Below, one piece after another: positions 1 to 7,953 of a DNA stretch of 64,000 bases. The stretch is from the NCBI RefSeq assembly GCF_014641595.1, contig NZ_BMIA01000003.1:682001-746000 (forward strand), given 5' to 3'. This DNA comes from Dyadobacter endophyticus (GTDB taxonomy: Bacteria; Bacteroidota; Bacteroidia; Cytophagales; Spirosomataceae). Numbering within the stretch: the first letter of the stretch is position 1; each line of letters starts with the position of its first letter. Made by a program: the position numbers and the translations under genes. The notes below the pieces were generated by a model, which had not been told where the DNA came from, ran no database searches, and saw only the letters and a list, made by a program, of their open reading frames with translations.

Positions 1-2
1 CG

Positions 3-1211
3 CTCGTAGATGTACTCGATTATCTACCGGCGCAGCATCCGGGAAGAGCGCAACTGATCAGCTATTTGCAAAGATTAGCACCCGTTTTGGCAAAATACCA
101 GGACCCCGAATCCGGTACCTGGTACCAGGTGATCGACCAGGGCAAAAGGGCTGGCAACTATCTGGAAGCATCGGCCTCGTGCATGTTCGTATATGCGCTC
201 GCGAAAGGCGCAAGGATGGGCTACATTCCTGCTAAATTCGCGGTAAATGCAAAGAAAGGCTACCAGGGAATCCTCCAAAATTTTGTAGAAAAAGAAGCGA
301 ACGGCACTTTAAGTCTCAACAAAACCGTGAGTGTGGGTGGCCTGGGAGGGACGCCCTACCGCGACGGCACTTATGAATATTACCTCAGTGAGCCCATCCG
401 GAAGAACGATCTGAAAGGCATCGGGCCATTCATTTTTGCGAGTGTTGAAATGGAAATAGCTGCCGAAAATGCCGTAGGGAAAAGTAAAACGGTGGGTCTG
501 GACTACTATTTCAACCACGAGACCCGTAAAGATCTCACCGGAGGCCCGGAGCAATTCCACTACACCTGGGAGGACCGGATGCATTCGGGTTTCTGGCTTT
601 GGGGGAATACTTTCCGTGAACTGGGTGCCAAAACGGTTGCACTCCCGGCGCCGCCCACGGCTGCCAGCTTGAAGGGTATCGACGTTTACATTATCGTAGA
701 TCCCGACACCAAAAAGGAAGCGGCCGAGCCGCATTTCATCGATGATAAATCCATTTCCGAGATTGAAAAGTGGGTGAAAGCAGGCGGCGTACTCGTCCTT
801 ATGGCCAACGACACCGCTAATTGCGAAATCCCGCATTTCAACAAGCTGGCTGCAAAGTTTGGGATTCGGTTCACGAGCAAAAACCGCAATATGGTGCAGG
901 GAACACAATTCGAGCAGGGTAAACTGATCATACCGGCTGATGCCAAAGCTGTTTTCAAAAACACTGAAAAAATTTACATTAAAGAACTGTCACCGCTTAG
1001 CCTCACGTCACCAGCAAAAGCACTGCTGACCGACCAGGGTGATATCATTTTCGGAGTTTCCAAATATGGCAAGGGAACAGTGTTCGCCGTAGGAGATCCG
1101 TGGCTCTACAATGAATATGTTGACGGCAGGAGGATCGATACCAGCTTCGAGAATTTTGAAGCAGGCAAGGACCTCGCCGGTTGGTTGTTGAAACAGGTTG
1201 TTAAAAAGTAA
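3..1211 (+). CDS. GH105-type unsaturated rhamnogalacturonyl hydrolase with DUF4350-like domain, 5'-truncated
   Basis: The frame is open from the window edge, so the true start lies outside; about 402 residues are visible. The first ~200 residues read as the C-terminal part of a GH88/GH105 (alpha/alpha)6 barrel, with YQDPESGTWYQVIDQG, EASASCMFVYALAKG and GGTPYRDGTYEYYL. These enzymes remove unsaturated galacturonate from pectin fragments. From about HYTWEDRMHSGFWLWGN onward the protein is a DUF4350/GATase-like domain with EIEKWVKAGGVLVLMAND, a fusion seen in Bacteroidota. It ends 11 bp before uxaB, which fits release of uronic acids followed by their catabolism. Export is likely but the signal peptide is not in view. 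The family is fairly sure, the exact substrate is inferred. Confidence 0.8.
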   Translation, partial: LVDVLDYLPAQHPGRAQLISYLQRLAPVLAKYQDPESGTWYQVIDQGKRAGNYLEASASCMFVYALAKGARMGYIPAKFAVNAKKGYQGILQNFVEKEANGTLSLNKTVSVGGLGGTPYRDGTYEYYLSEPIRKNDLKGIGPFIFASVEMEIAAENAVGKSKTVGLDYYFNHETRKDLTGGPEQFHYTWEDRMHSGFWLWGNTFRELGAKTVALPAPPTAASLKGIDVYIIVDPDTKKEAAEPHFIDDKSISEIEKWVKAGGVLVLMANDTANCEIPHFNKLAAKFGIRFTSKNRNMVQGTQFEQGKLIIPADAKAVFKNTEKIYIKELSPLSLTSPAKALLTDQGDIIFGVSKYGKGTVFAVGDPWLYNEYVDGRRIDTSFENFEAGKDLAGWLLKQVVKK

Positions 1212-1222
1212 ATCTCGACGCT

Positions 1223-2746
1223 ATGAGCCATCTCTTCCGGGAAAACCTTCGTCAGCTCAGAAGCCAGCCCGCCGTGGTCGTGGCTGATGATTCCGTGTTC
1301 CAGCTGCCGGAAAAAGTACTGCAATTCGGTACGGGCGCGTTTCTGCGCGGCCTGGCCGATTATTTTATAGACAAAGCTAACCGGCAGGGTGTATTCAACG
1401 GCCGGATCGTGGTCGTAAAATCCACCGACCAGGGCGATACAAAAGCATTTGAGCGACAGGACAACCTTTACACCATATGCTCGCGCGGCATTCAGAATGG
1501 CGAGCTCAAAGAAGAAAATATCATTTCTTCGGCTATCAGCCGCGTGCTGTCGGCTAAAACGCAATGGTCGCTCGTGTTGGACCTGGCCAAAAACCCTGCG
1601 GTTACCATTGTGATTTCAAATACTACCGAAACCGGGATCCAACTCGTTCAGGACGATATTTACCAGTGGCCGCCGGTCTCGTTTCCCGGCAAGCTGCTGG
1701 CATTTCTCTACGCGCGTTACGTGGCTTTCAACGGTAACCCCGATTCTGGCGTAGTCATTATCCCCACTGAACTGATCGCCGATAATGGCAAGAAACTCGA
1801 ATCCATCACCCTCGAACTCGCACATCGCAATGGCTTGGAAGGTGCTTTCATCGACTGGATCGAGCAATGCAATTTCTTCTGCAACTCGCTCGTCGACCGC
1901 ATTGTACCCGGCAAGCCCGACGAAATACGTCTGAAAGAGCTGGAAGAAGAACTTGGCTACCGCGACGAGCTCTTGATCGCGACGGAACATTATCACCTCT
2001 GGGCGATCGAAGGCGACGAGCGCATCCGCGAGAAAATAGGTTTTTACGGGGTCGATGAAGGTCTGGTCGTCGAGCCGGATATCGAACAATACCGCGAGCT
2101 CAAACTGCGGCTCCTGAACGGCGCCCACACCCTGGGAGGCGGGCTTGCGCATTTATGTGGCTTCAAAACGGTTGTAGACGCGATGAACGATCCGTTTTTC
2201 TCAGCTTTCATTACGCATTTGATGGAGAACGAGATCGCGACGGCTATTCCCTACGATATTCGCACGGATGCCGCGCTGGCATTCAGCCGCCAGGTAGCCG
2301 ATCGTTTTCGAAATCCGCACATTCTCCATAAGTGGCTCAATATCAATCAGAATTATTCAGCCAAGGTACTTTCCAGGGTTATCCCTACCTATCTGAATTA
2401 CGAGACCCGAAACGGCTATCTTCCCGAATATATGACCTTCGGACTCGCAGTTTTCATTTACTACATGAAGGCTGTGAAGAAGGAGGGAGAAAATTACTAC
2501 GGCAAGGTGGACGGCACTGCGTACCTGATCCAGGATCCGAAAGCATCGTTCTTTTACCAGAAATGGCAAATAGCCTCGCTCCCCGACATGGTACAGGCTA
2601 TTCTTAAAGACGCGTCGATCTGGGGGCGCGACCTCAATAAAGTCGATACAGTCCACAGTTCCATCGTGAAATATCTCCAATCCATCACGCAAAACGGCGT
2701 CGCTGAAACACTTAAAACGCTTCTTGAAAGAACAGAATATGCTTAA
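1223..2746 (+). CDS. uxaB: Tagaturonate reductase (altronate oxidoreductase)
   Basis: A 507-residue protein of the mannitol dehydrogenase superfamily. It reduces D-tagaturonate to D-altronate with NADH in the cytoplasmic galacturonate pathway. The N-terminal nucleotide-binding segment shows QFGTGAFLRG (residues 34-43), and the C-terminal domain carries LLNGAHTLGGGLAHLCG, typical of UxaB/MtlD-type enzymes. Length is normal for UxaB. It follows the GH105 gene by 11 bp and overlaps the hexuronate transporter start by 8 bp, so the three form one uronate-use operon. The altronate dehydratase (uxaA) and uronate isomerase (uxaC) are not in the window. Fructuronate reductase is the main alternative, but the length and motif favour UxaB. 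Confidence 0.9.
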   Translation: MSHLFRENLRQLRSQPAVVVADDSVFQLPEKVLQFGTGAFLRGLADYFIDKANRQGVFNGRIVVVKSTDQGDTKAFERQDNLYTICSRGIQNGELKEENIISSAISRVLSAKTQWSLVLDLAKNPAVTIVISNTTETGIQLVQDDIYQWPPVSFPGKLLAFLYARYVAFNGNPDSGVVIIPTELIADNGKKLESITLELAHRNGLEGAFIDWIEQCNFFCNSLVDRIVPGKPDEIRLKELEEELGYRDELLIATEHYHLWAIEGDERIREKIGFYGVDEGLVVEPDIEQYRELKLRLLNGAHTLGGGLAHLCGFKTVVDAMNDPFFSAFITHLMENEIATAIPYDIRTDAALAFSRQVADRFRNPHILHKWLNINQNYSAKVLSRVIPTYLNYETRNGYLPEYMTFGLAVFIYYMKAVKKEGENYYGKVDGTAYLIQDPKASFFYQKWQIASLPDMVQAILKDASIWGRDLNKVDTVHSSIVKYLQSITQNGVAETLKTLLERTEYA

Positions 2747-4049
2747 TCCCGAACCAGAACAACTCCGCATGGAGACCCAAAAGACGAGCTACCGCTGGCG
2801 CGTGGTGGCGCTGCTATTCTGCGCAACGACCATCAACTATCTCGATCGCCAGGTGCTCGGCCTTCTCAAACCGACACTGGAAGCCGATTTCGGATGGACG
2901 GAGTCCGATTTCAGTCATATTGTAATGGCATTTCAAGCGGCCTATGCATTCTCGCTGATCGGCTTCGGGGCTATTATCGATAAGATAGGCACCAAAATAG
3001 GCTATGTCATTTCGGTTGTCGTGTGGAGTATCGCGGCCATGCTGCACGCCGTCGCGACGGGAACATTCAGCTTTGGCTTCATGCGTGCTATACTTGGGCT
3101 CGGCGAGGCAGGAAATTTCCCCGTGGCGATCAAGGCTACCGCCGAATGGTTTCCAAAGAAAGAACGGGCATTGGCGACCGGTATTTTCAACTCAGGGGCT
3201 AACATCGGCGCGGTGGTAGCGCCTATCATGGTCCCATGGATTTTGGGGGCATACGGGTGGCAGGAAGCGTTTCTCATTACCGGGGCGCTCGGATTTGTGT
3301 GGCTGATATTCTGGTGGCGCTATTATGAGCTCCCTGCAAAGCAAAGCCGCATCAACCAGGCCGAATTCGACTACATCCACAGCGACAACGAACCCGACAC
3401 GAGCAAGGAAGCACCTGTTAAATGGTTGGAATTGTTCAAAATCCGCCAAACCTGGGCATTTGTATTTGGCAAAATGCTTACCGATCCTATCTGGTGGTTT
3501 TTCCTTTACTGGCTACCTTCCTATTTCGCGGAAGCATTTAAACTGAATCTTTCAAAACCAAGCCCGGAACTGGTGATCGTGTACACGGCAACCACCATTG
3601 GCAGCATTGGCGGCGGGTATTTGTCAGGCTATTTTATCAAAAAAGGATGGCCCATTTTCCGGGCGAGGAAGACGTCCATGCTGATTTTCGCATTCCTTGT
3701 CACGCCGATTATGGCCGCTCAATATACGACCAACATCTGGCAGGCCGTTGTGCTGATCAGTCTGGCGGCAGCCGCGCACCAGGCGTGGAGTGCAAATATT
3801 TTTACAACGGCCTCCGACATGTTCCCTAAAAAGGCTGTAAGTTCGGTCGTCGGAATCGGCGGAATGGCCGGATCAGTAGGTGGTATCCTGTTTCCTCTTT
3901 TGGTAGGGATCATTCTGGACAACTACAAGGCAGCCGGAAACATCGGCGGAGGTTACAACATCATTTTCATCATCTGCGGGTTCGCATACCTGCTCGCATG
4001 GGGCGTAATGCACGTATTTTCGCCAAAAATGGAAAGGGTTGATATTTAG
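2739..4049 (+). CDS. exuT: MFS hexuronate transporter (ExuT-like)
   Basis: A major facilitator protein of about 436 residues, with roughly 12 hydrophobic segments and the motif CATTINYLDRQVLGLLKP near the N-terminus. That motif is characteristic of the anion:cation symporter family that imports galacturonate and glucuronate. I take the ATG at 2739, which overlaps the end of uxaB; a TTG five codons upstream is also in frame, and a further ATG follows at 2769. The overlap with uxaB implies translational coupling and supports hexuronate as the substrate. Other members of this family carry tartrate or sugar acids, so the substrate rests partly on context. Confidence 0.87.
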   Translation: MLNPEPEQLRMETQKTSYRWRVVALLFCATTINYLDRQVLGLLKPTLEADFGWTESDFSHIVMAFQAAYAFSLIGFGAIIDKIGTKIGYVISVVVWSIAAMLHAVATGTFSFGFMRAILGLGEAGNFPVAIKATAEWFPKKERALATGIFNSGANIGAVVAPIMVPWILGAYGWQEAFLITGALGFVWLIFWWRYYELPAKQSRINQAEFDYIHSDNEPDTSKEAPVKWLELFKIRQTWAFVFGKMLTDPIWWFFLYWLPSYFAEAFKLNLSKPSPELVIVYTATTIGSIGGGYLSGYFIKKGWPIFRARKTSMLIFAFLVTPIMAAQYTTNIWQAVVLISLAAAAHQAWSANIFTTASDMFPKKAVSSVVGIGGMAGSVGGILFPLLVGIILDNYKAAGNIGGGYNIIFIICGFAYLLAWGVMHVFSPKMERVDI

Positions 4050-4157
4050 TACATCGGCTTTCGGCCGGTGGCTTTCACACCTGATCGATTTTGAAAACCA
4101 GACTGCCGAAGTCAGACAACCGAATACCGAAGTCAAATCCTAATTCCTTATTAATCA

Positions 4158-4592
4158 ATGAAAAAAACACTTTTGCTCCTCGCATTCCTTTTGATAGGCA
4201 ATGCATTTGTTTTCGCTCAAAGCGCCGATGAAAAAGCCGTTGCCGCGACTGTTGAAAAGCTAAAAACTGCGATCATCAGTGCCAATGAGGCCGATTTGAA
4301 AAAGTTAACCTCGCCTTCGCTCTCCTATGGCCATTCCAACGGCCTTTTGGAAGATCAGAAGGAGTTCATTCGTGCGCTGGTGAGCGAAGATTCCAAATTC
4401 ACCAAAATCGATCTTAGCGAGCAAACCATCTCCATCTCAGGCGACGTCGCATTGGTTCGTCACAAGCTTTTTGGTGACACCCACAACAAGGGAAAAGACC
4501 CTGCGCAGGTAAAGCTCGGTGTGTTCATGGTATTTCAAAAAGTAAAGGGAAACTGGGTGCTGCTGGGTCGCCAGGCATTCAAGCTGGTTTAA
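4158..4592 (+). CDS. Secreted NTF2-like/DUF4440 protein
   Basis: A 144-residue protein with a clear Sec signal peptide (KKTLLLLAFLLIGNAFVFA, cleavage before QSADEK). The mature part is a compact alpha+beta NTF2/SnoaL-like (DUF4440) domain: an N-terminal helix AVAATVEKLKTAIISANEAD, then strands ending in GNWVLLGRQAFKLV. No catalytic residues can be assigned. It sits 108 bp behind the hexuronate transporter on the same strand and is closed by a strong terminator, so it may be the last gene of the uronate operon. Its role there is unknown. The fold is fairly sure, the function is not. Confidence 0.75.
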   Translation: MKKTLLLLAFLLIGNAFVFAQSADEKAVAATVEKLKTAIISANEADLKKLTSPSLSYGHSNGLLEDQKEFIRALVSEDSKFTKIDLSEQTISISGDVALVRHKLFGDTHNKGKDPAQVKLGVFMVFQKVKGNWVLLGRQAFKLV

Positions 4593-4613
4593 TCCATTTC
4601 AGAGGACATTCAA

Positions 4614-4649
4614 AACGGGTCTGCCAGTCACTTGGCAGGCCCGTTTTTT
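4614..4649. terminator. Bidirectional rho-independent terminator
   Basis: Arms 4614-4626 and 4633-4645 form a 13-bp stem (one G-T pair) with loop GTCACT, followed by a T run to 4649. It ends the transcript of the NTF2-like gene. The stop codon of the oppositely oriented DUF1016 gene lies at 4628-4630, inside the loop, so the 3' arm doubles as that gene's last codons. Confidence 0.85.
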
Positions 4650-5686
4650 ATATCCGCAAAATCGCGTTGCTCCATTTTATGCCGCGCGATCTCTACTGCC
4701 TTATGTAGCTTCTCCTGCAAGATCTGCTGTGAAGGCAGGGCCGTCAGGTAATCCGCGACCCGGATATTGCTTTTATCCAGCTGCATCAATTCAATATGTT
4801 CGCTGCTTTTTCCCGAGCAGAGAATCAGCCCAACCGGATCGTTCTCTCCTTCGATTTTCTCATACTTTTCCAAAAACCGCAGGTAAAGCTCCATTTGTCC
4901 TTTAAAACCCGCTTCAAATTCGCCCATTTTCAGGTCGACCACCACCAGGCATTTCAACCGCCGGTGATAGAACAGCAAATCGATAAAATAATCACGGTGA
5001 TCGATAGTAATGCGCTTCTGCCGCGCCATGAATGCGAAATCGGTGCCCATTTCAATAATGAAGCGCTGCAATTCGACGATAATCGACGCTTCGAGATCTT
5101 TTTCCGAGTAGGCATCTTTCAATCCGAGGAAATCAAGAAAGTAAGGGTCTTTGAAAACCAGGTCGGGGTTTAGTTTTTGCTCGTTTTTCAACAATTGCAG
5201 CTCGCTAATAATCAATTCCTCCGGCTTTTTACTGATGGCGGTCCGTTCGTAGAGCATGGATTGGATGCGCTCCTGTAATTGACGTGACGACCATCTTTCA
5301 AGTTTACACATTTCGATGTAGAATTCACGTTTCAAAGCACCTTCTATGTATATCAACGTTTTCAAATGTGTCCAGCTTAATTGTCTCCGCAGTGCGGAGA
5401 CAATTGATTCGTCCGGAAAAACGGAGGCAAACTTCGAACAGTGTAACAAATGTTTCATGCTCCAACCCTGACCATAATCTGCAATTAGCTTTAAACTCAG
5501 CTCGCGTAGTACTTTTTTCCCATACTCCGCCCTATTTTCCTTCAAAATTTCCTGATTTACCTGCTTACCAACCCGATAATGCAGCAAGGTTATTTCGGCA
5601 TTCACCGCCAATGCAGCATTCCTCCTACTTTCTTCAATAAGTTGTTTCACTGCGCCTAGCAATTCCGATGTTTCAATATCTTTCAT
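4628..5686 (-). CDS. PD-(D/E)XK nuclease domain protein, DUF1016/YhcG family
   Basis: A 352-residue cytoplasmic protein. The N-terminal ~160 residues match the DUF1016 helical domain (LLHYRVGKQVNQEIL, YGQGWSMKHLLHCSKF, LSWTHLKTLIYIE). The C-terminal half is a PD-(D/E)XK nuclease fold with D236 (DYFIDLLFY), D251-L-K253 (VVVDLK) and Q264 (FKGQMELYLRFL), so the active site looks intact. YhcG-type proteins are often found near restriction or mobile loci, but here the gene stands alone among housekeeping genes. Its last four codons are encoded by the 3' arm of a terminator. Biological role unknown; nuclease activity is inferred from the motifs. Confidence 0.88.
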   Translation of the reverse strand: MKDIETSELLGAVKQLIEESRRNAALAVNAEITLLHYRVGKQVNQEILKENRAEYGKKVLRELSLKLIADYGQGWSMKHLLHCSKFASVFPDESIVSALRRQLSWTHLKTLIYIEGALKREFYIEMCKLERWSSRQLQERIQSMLYERTAISKKPEELIISELQLLKNEQKLNPDLVFKDPYFLDFLGLKDAYSEKDLEASIIVELQRFIIEMGTDFAFMARQKRITIDHRDYFIDLLFYHRRLKCLVVVDLKMGEFEAGFKGQMELYLRFLEKYEKIEGENDPVGLILCSGKSSEHIELMQLDKSNIRVADYLTALPSQQILQEKLHKAVEIARHKMEQRDFADIKNGPAK

Positions 5687-5779
5687 AATAATGCGTGTGA
5701 TTTAAGTCCACCCATTTAGACGCTCGATCTCTATTTTGGTAACGCGCGACTACAAAATTTTTTTCACATCAATAATTAC

Positions 5780-5795
5780 GTAACAAAAAAGTTAC
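5780..5795. promoter_or_regulatory. Inverted repeat, probable ArsR operator 1
   Basis: GTAACAAAAAAGTTAC is a perfect inverted repeat (GTAAC-N6-GTTAC) lying just upstream of the -7 element of the AHSA1/arsR operon. A second near-identical copy follows 28 bp downstream. The paired sites around a promoter, in front of an operon encoding an ArsR regulator, suggest autoregulation. Confidence 0.65.
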
Positions 5796-5798
5796 ATA

Positions 5799-5806
5799 TA
5801 AATTTG
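5799..5806 (+). promoter_or_regulatory. Promoter -7 element of the AHSA1/arsR operon
   Basis: TAAATTTG matches the Bacteroidota consensus TAnnTTTG exactly. It sits between the two operator-like repeats, with a predicted start of transcription near 5813 and the ATG at 5829. No good -33 TTG is seen at the usual distance; the upstream operator covers that region. Confidence 0.6.
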
Positions 5807-5807
5807 T

Positions 5808-5823
5808 GTAATAAAAAGGTTAC
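5808..5823. promoter_or_regulatory. Inverted repeat, probable ArsR operator 2
   Basis: GTAATAAAAAGGTTAC repeats operator 1 with two changes (one in the left arm, one in the spacer). It covers the expected transcription start, so a bound regulator here would block initiation. Confidence 0.6.
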
Positions 5824-5828
5824 GCTTT

Positions 5829-6269
5829 ATGAAACGTGATATCAAACTCAAGTGGTTTTACCCTTACCCGCCGGAAATGATCTGGGAGTGCCTTACTAAT
5901 CCTGAGATTCTTACCAAATGGAGCCCGATGAAGGATTTCAAACCGGAGATTGGGTTTGAATGCCAAACGCAGCAAAAGCCGCGGCCTGCGCAGAATTGGG
6001 ATGGGATTATGTACCACAAAATTCTGGAAATCGACCCTCTGAAAAAGCTATCTTATAGTTTTAAGGGAGGGCCAAAACCCGGTGTTACTACGCTTGACAC
6101 CGTCGTAACATGGATTTTGGAACCCAAAGACGGAGGTACCGAGCTCCGCCTCGAACATACCGGATTTACAGGCCCGAAAAATGTGCTGACGAGCTTCATT
6201 ATGGAAATGGGTTGGAAGAAAATCGTTAATAAAGCATTCAAAAAAGCTTTTGAGGAGCGATTCGCATGA
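5829..6269 (+). CDS. SRPBCC (AHSA1-like) domain protein
   Basis: A 146-residue START/Bet v1-like protein of the AHSA1 family: WFYPYPPEMIWECLTNPEIL at the N-terminus, then beta strands with TWILEPKDGGTELRLEHTGF, then a C-terminal helix. Members bind hydrophobic ligands in a cavity. Pairs of AHSA1 protein plus ArsR regulator are common in bacteria. The stop overlaps the arsR start in ATGA (6266-6269), so the two are translationally coupled. The operon is preceded by two operator-like repeats. The ligand is unknown; the Hsp90-ATPase-activator label of the family should not be read as a function here. Confidence 0.85.
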   Translation: MKRDIKLKWFYPYPPEMIWECLTNPEILTKWSPMKDFKPEIGFECQTQQKPRPAQNWDGIMYHKILEIDPLKKLSYSFKGGPKPGVTTLDTVVTWILEPKDGGTELRLEHTGFTGPKNVLTSFIMEMGWKKIVNKAFKKAFEERFA

Positions 6270-6598
6270 GCATAGAAACAGTAGACGCCTTTCAGGCCCT
6301 CGCGGATCCGGGGCGGAGGGAAATATTGATGATGGTCGCCAAAGAAAAACGCTCGATTAACGCGATCGCGGAAAATTTCGATATCAGCCGTCCGGCGGTT
6401 TCCAAACACATCAAAATCCTGCAAAATGCGGGATTTATAAATATCGAGGAAAAAGGCCGCGAACGATATTGCGTGTTGAACCAGAGCGGTTTCAGCGAAG
6501 TTCAGCAATGGATTAGTACATTCGAACAATATTGGACGGCTCAATTCCGAAGCCTGGAAAGCTACCTGGCGGCGAATGTTCCTGTCCCGAAAAAATAG
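6266..6598 (+). CDS. ArsR-family winged-helix transcriptional regulator
   Basis: A 110-residue DNA-binding protein with the ArsR winged-helix core: ALADPGRREILMMVAKEKRS, then INAIAENFDISRPAVSKHI as the recognition helix region, and a wing with GRERYCVLN. I see no Cys pair of the metal-sensing type (the only Cys is in the wing), so it belongs to the metal-independent group paired with AHSA1 proteins. It probably represses its own operon through the repeats at 5780-5795 and 5808-5823. It ends 3 bp before the stop of the opposing ATP-grasp gene. Confidence 0.9.
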   Translation: MSIETVDAFQALADPGRREILMMVAKEKRSINAIAENFDISRPAVSKHIKILQNAGFINIEEKGRERYCVLNQSGFSEVQQWISTFEQYWTAQFRSLESYLAANVPVPKK

Positions 6599-6601
6599 CC
6601 G

Positions 6602-7816
6602 TCAATGCGCCGGTTTCTTCGGCGCGGGTGCGGAAGCATGGTACTTCTTCTGGACTATCGCAGCATATTTATCCATCAGTTCCAGCACCTTGTCGCGGGA
6701 TTTGGACCTTACGACCAACCCGACATGGTGCGGTTCGTTCATTCGCCACACGATTTCAGGATCGTTGAAAACCGACAGGTCCGGCCATTCCTGGCGCGCA
6801 AGCGAGATGATAATACCGGAATACTCTTTCCTTACAGGCGGCAACTTGTAGTTTTCCCCCTTTGCCTCCGCGGTTTCCATCCGCGCCCATTCTTTCCAGA
6901 GGTTAATACCCGACGCCGCGTCCACCATTTCGGACAGATGTGCGCCGCCGACGCGGGATGATGTTTCGAGAAAATAGTATTTGCCGTCGTCATGGCAGCG
7001 GATCACTTCGGTATGTGATGCACTGTGTTTCAATCCGAAAGCTTTGAGCAAATCCACGGCGAGCGTCTGCAATGCATGTTCTTCGGACGAGTCGAGCGGC
7101 ACGGTAACGGAGCGAAATATACCGCCGCCATGCGCTACGTCGAATGGCGGTGCGAGGTATTTGCTGTTCCAGGAAAATATAACGATCCCGTTGTAGGAGA
7201 TCGAATCGACGTGATAGACATCGCCCGGCTTATATTGTTCGACGAGGTAGGCGTGGCGCTTATCTCCCAATTCATGGATCGTGTTCCAGAGTTCCTCGGC
7301 TGTGCTCAGCTTTTGAATCCCCAGCGCCGAAGCTTCCGATCGTGGTTTGATCATCCATGGCCCGGGATACTTTTCGATGAACCGGTTGACCTGATCATCA
7401 TTGAAAAGTGCCGAGAAACCGGGGACGAGAATGCCCGATTCCAGCGCTTTCGTACGCATTGCCAGCTTATCGCGGAAATAGCGGCCGGTCGTTTGCCCCA
7501 TTCCCGGAATGCGAAAATATTCACGGATATGCGCGGCTTTCTCCACATCGAAATCATCCAGCGCCACCACGCGGTCGATCGGGCGGGTGCGCATGACGTA
7601 TGCGAGGCCGGTGATGATCTCGTTCATGTTATAAGCCCCGTCTTCCCCCTCTTCCACATAGAAAAACTCATCCACGGCCTCCCTGACCCAGGGTTTATTT
7701 TCCAGTTTTTTAGCAGTGATCAGAAAAACCCTGTTGCCGGCGTCTTTCAGAGCCTTCAAAAAGTCGTTGCCTTTGAAATAGGTGGAAATGCAGAGAAAAG
7801 TAAGAGTTGGGGTCAT
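6602..7816 (-). CDS. ATP-grasp domain protein (carboxylate-amine ligase-like)
   Basis: A 404-residue protein with a CarB/PurT-type ATP-grasp fold. Visible features: an N-terminal Rossmann-like part (TFLCISTYFKGNDFLKAL), ATP-binding lysines K118 (RDKLAMR) and K157 (WMIKPRSEASALGI), hinge residues E193-Q194 (YLVEQYKPGD), and metal-binding E284 plus R288 (FLETSSRVGG). Such enzymes join a carboxylate to an amine through an acyl phosphate. The substrates cannot be read from the sequence, and no partner biosynthetic gene is adjacent. A terminator (7911-7946) separates it from pepA upstream, so it probably has its own promoter. Confidence 0.83.
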   Translation of the reverse strand: MTPTLTFLCISTYFKGNDFLKALKDAGNRVFLITAKKLENKPWVREAVDEFFYVEEGEDGAYNMNEIITGLAYVMRTRPIDRVVALDDFDVEKAAHIREYFRIPGMGQTTGRYFRDKLAMRTKALESGILVPGFSALFNDDQVNRFIEKYPGPWMIKPRSEASALGIQKLSTAEELWNTIHELGDKRHAYLVEQYKPGDVYHVDSISYNGIVIFSWNSKYLAPPFDVAHGGGIFRSVTVPLDSSEEHALQTLAVDLLKAFGLKHSASHTEVIRCHDDGKYYFLETSSRVGGAHLSEMVDAASGINLWKEWARMETAEAKGENYKLPPVRKEYSGIIISLARQEWPDLSVFNDPEIVWRMNEPHHVGLVVRSKSRDKVLELMDKYAAIVQKKYHASAPAPKKPAH

Positions 7817-7910
7817 AAAACGTAATTTGGTGGACGTTAGCGGGATTCATGGATAAGTATTACCACGAAGCACATGTTCTCAAATTCAGCAAAAAGAACC
7901 ATTTTGGCAA

Positions 7911-7946
7911 GAAAAGGCCGGGTTAAATTTCCGCAACAACCCGGGC
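7911..7946 (-). terminator. Terminator of the M17 aminopeptidase gene
   Basis: Read on the minus strand, a stem formed by 7938-7944 and 7918-7924 (CCGGGTT/AACCCGG, 13-nt loop) is followed by CC and a T-rich run (7911-7915). It lies just after the pepA stop. Confidence 0.6.
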
Positions 7947-7953
7947 ATCGTTG

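Noticed and set aside
7025..7825. 266-codon frame opposite the ATP-grasp gene
   Set aside because: ATP-grasp motifs are intact on the minus strand.
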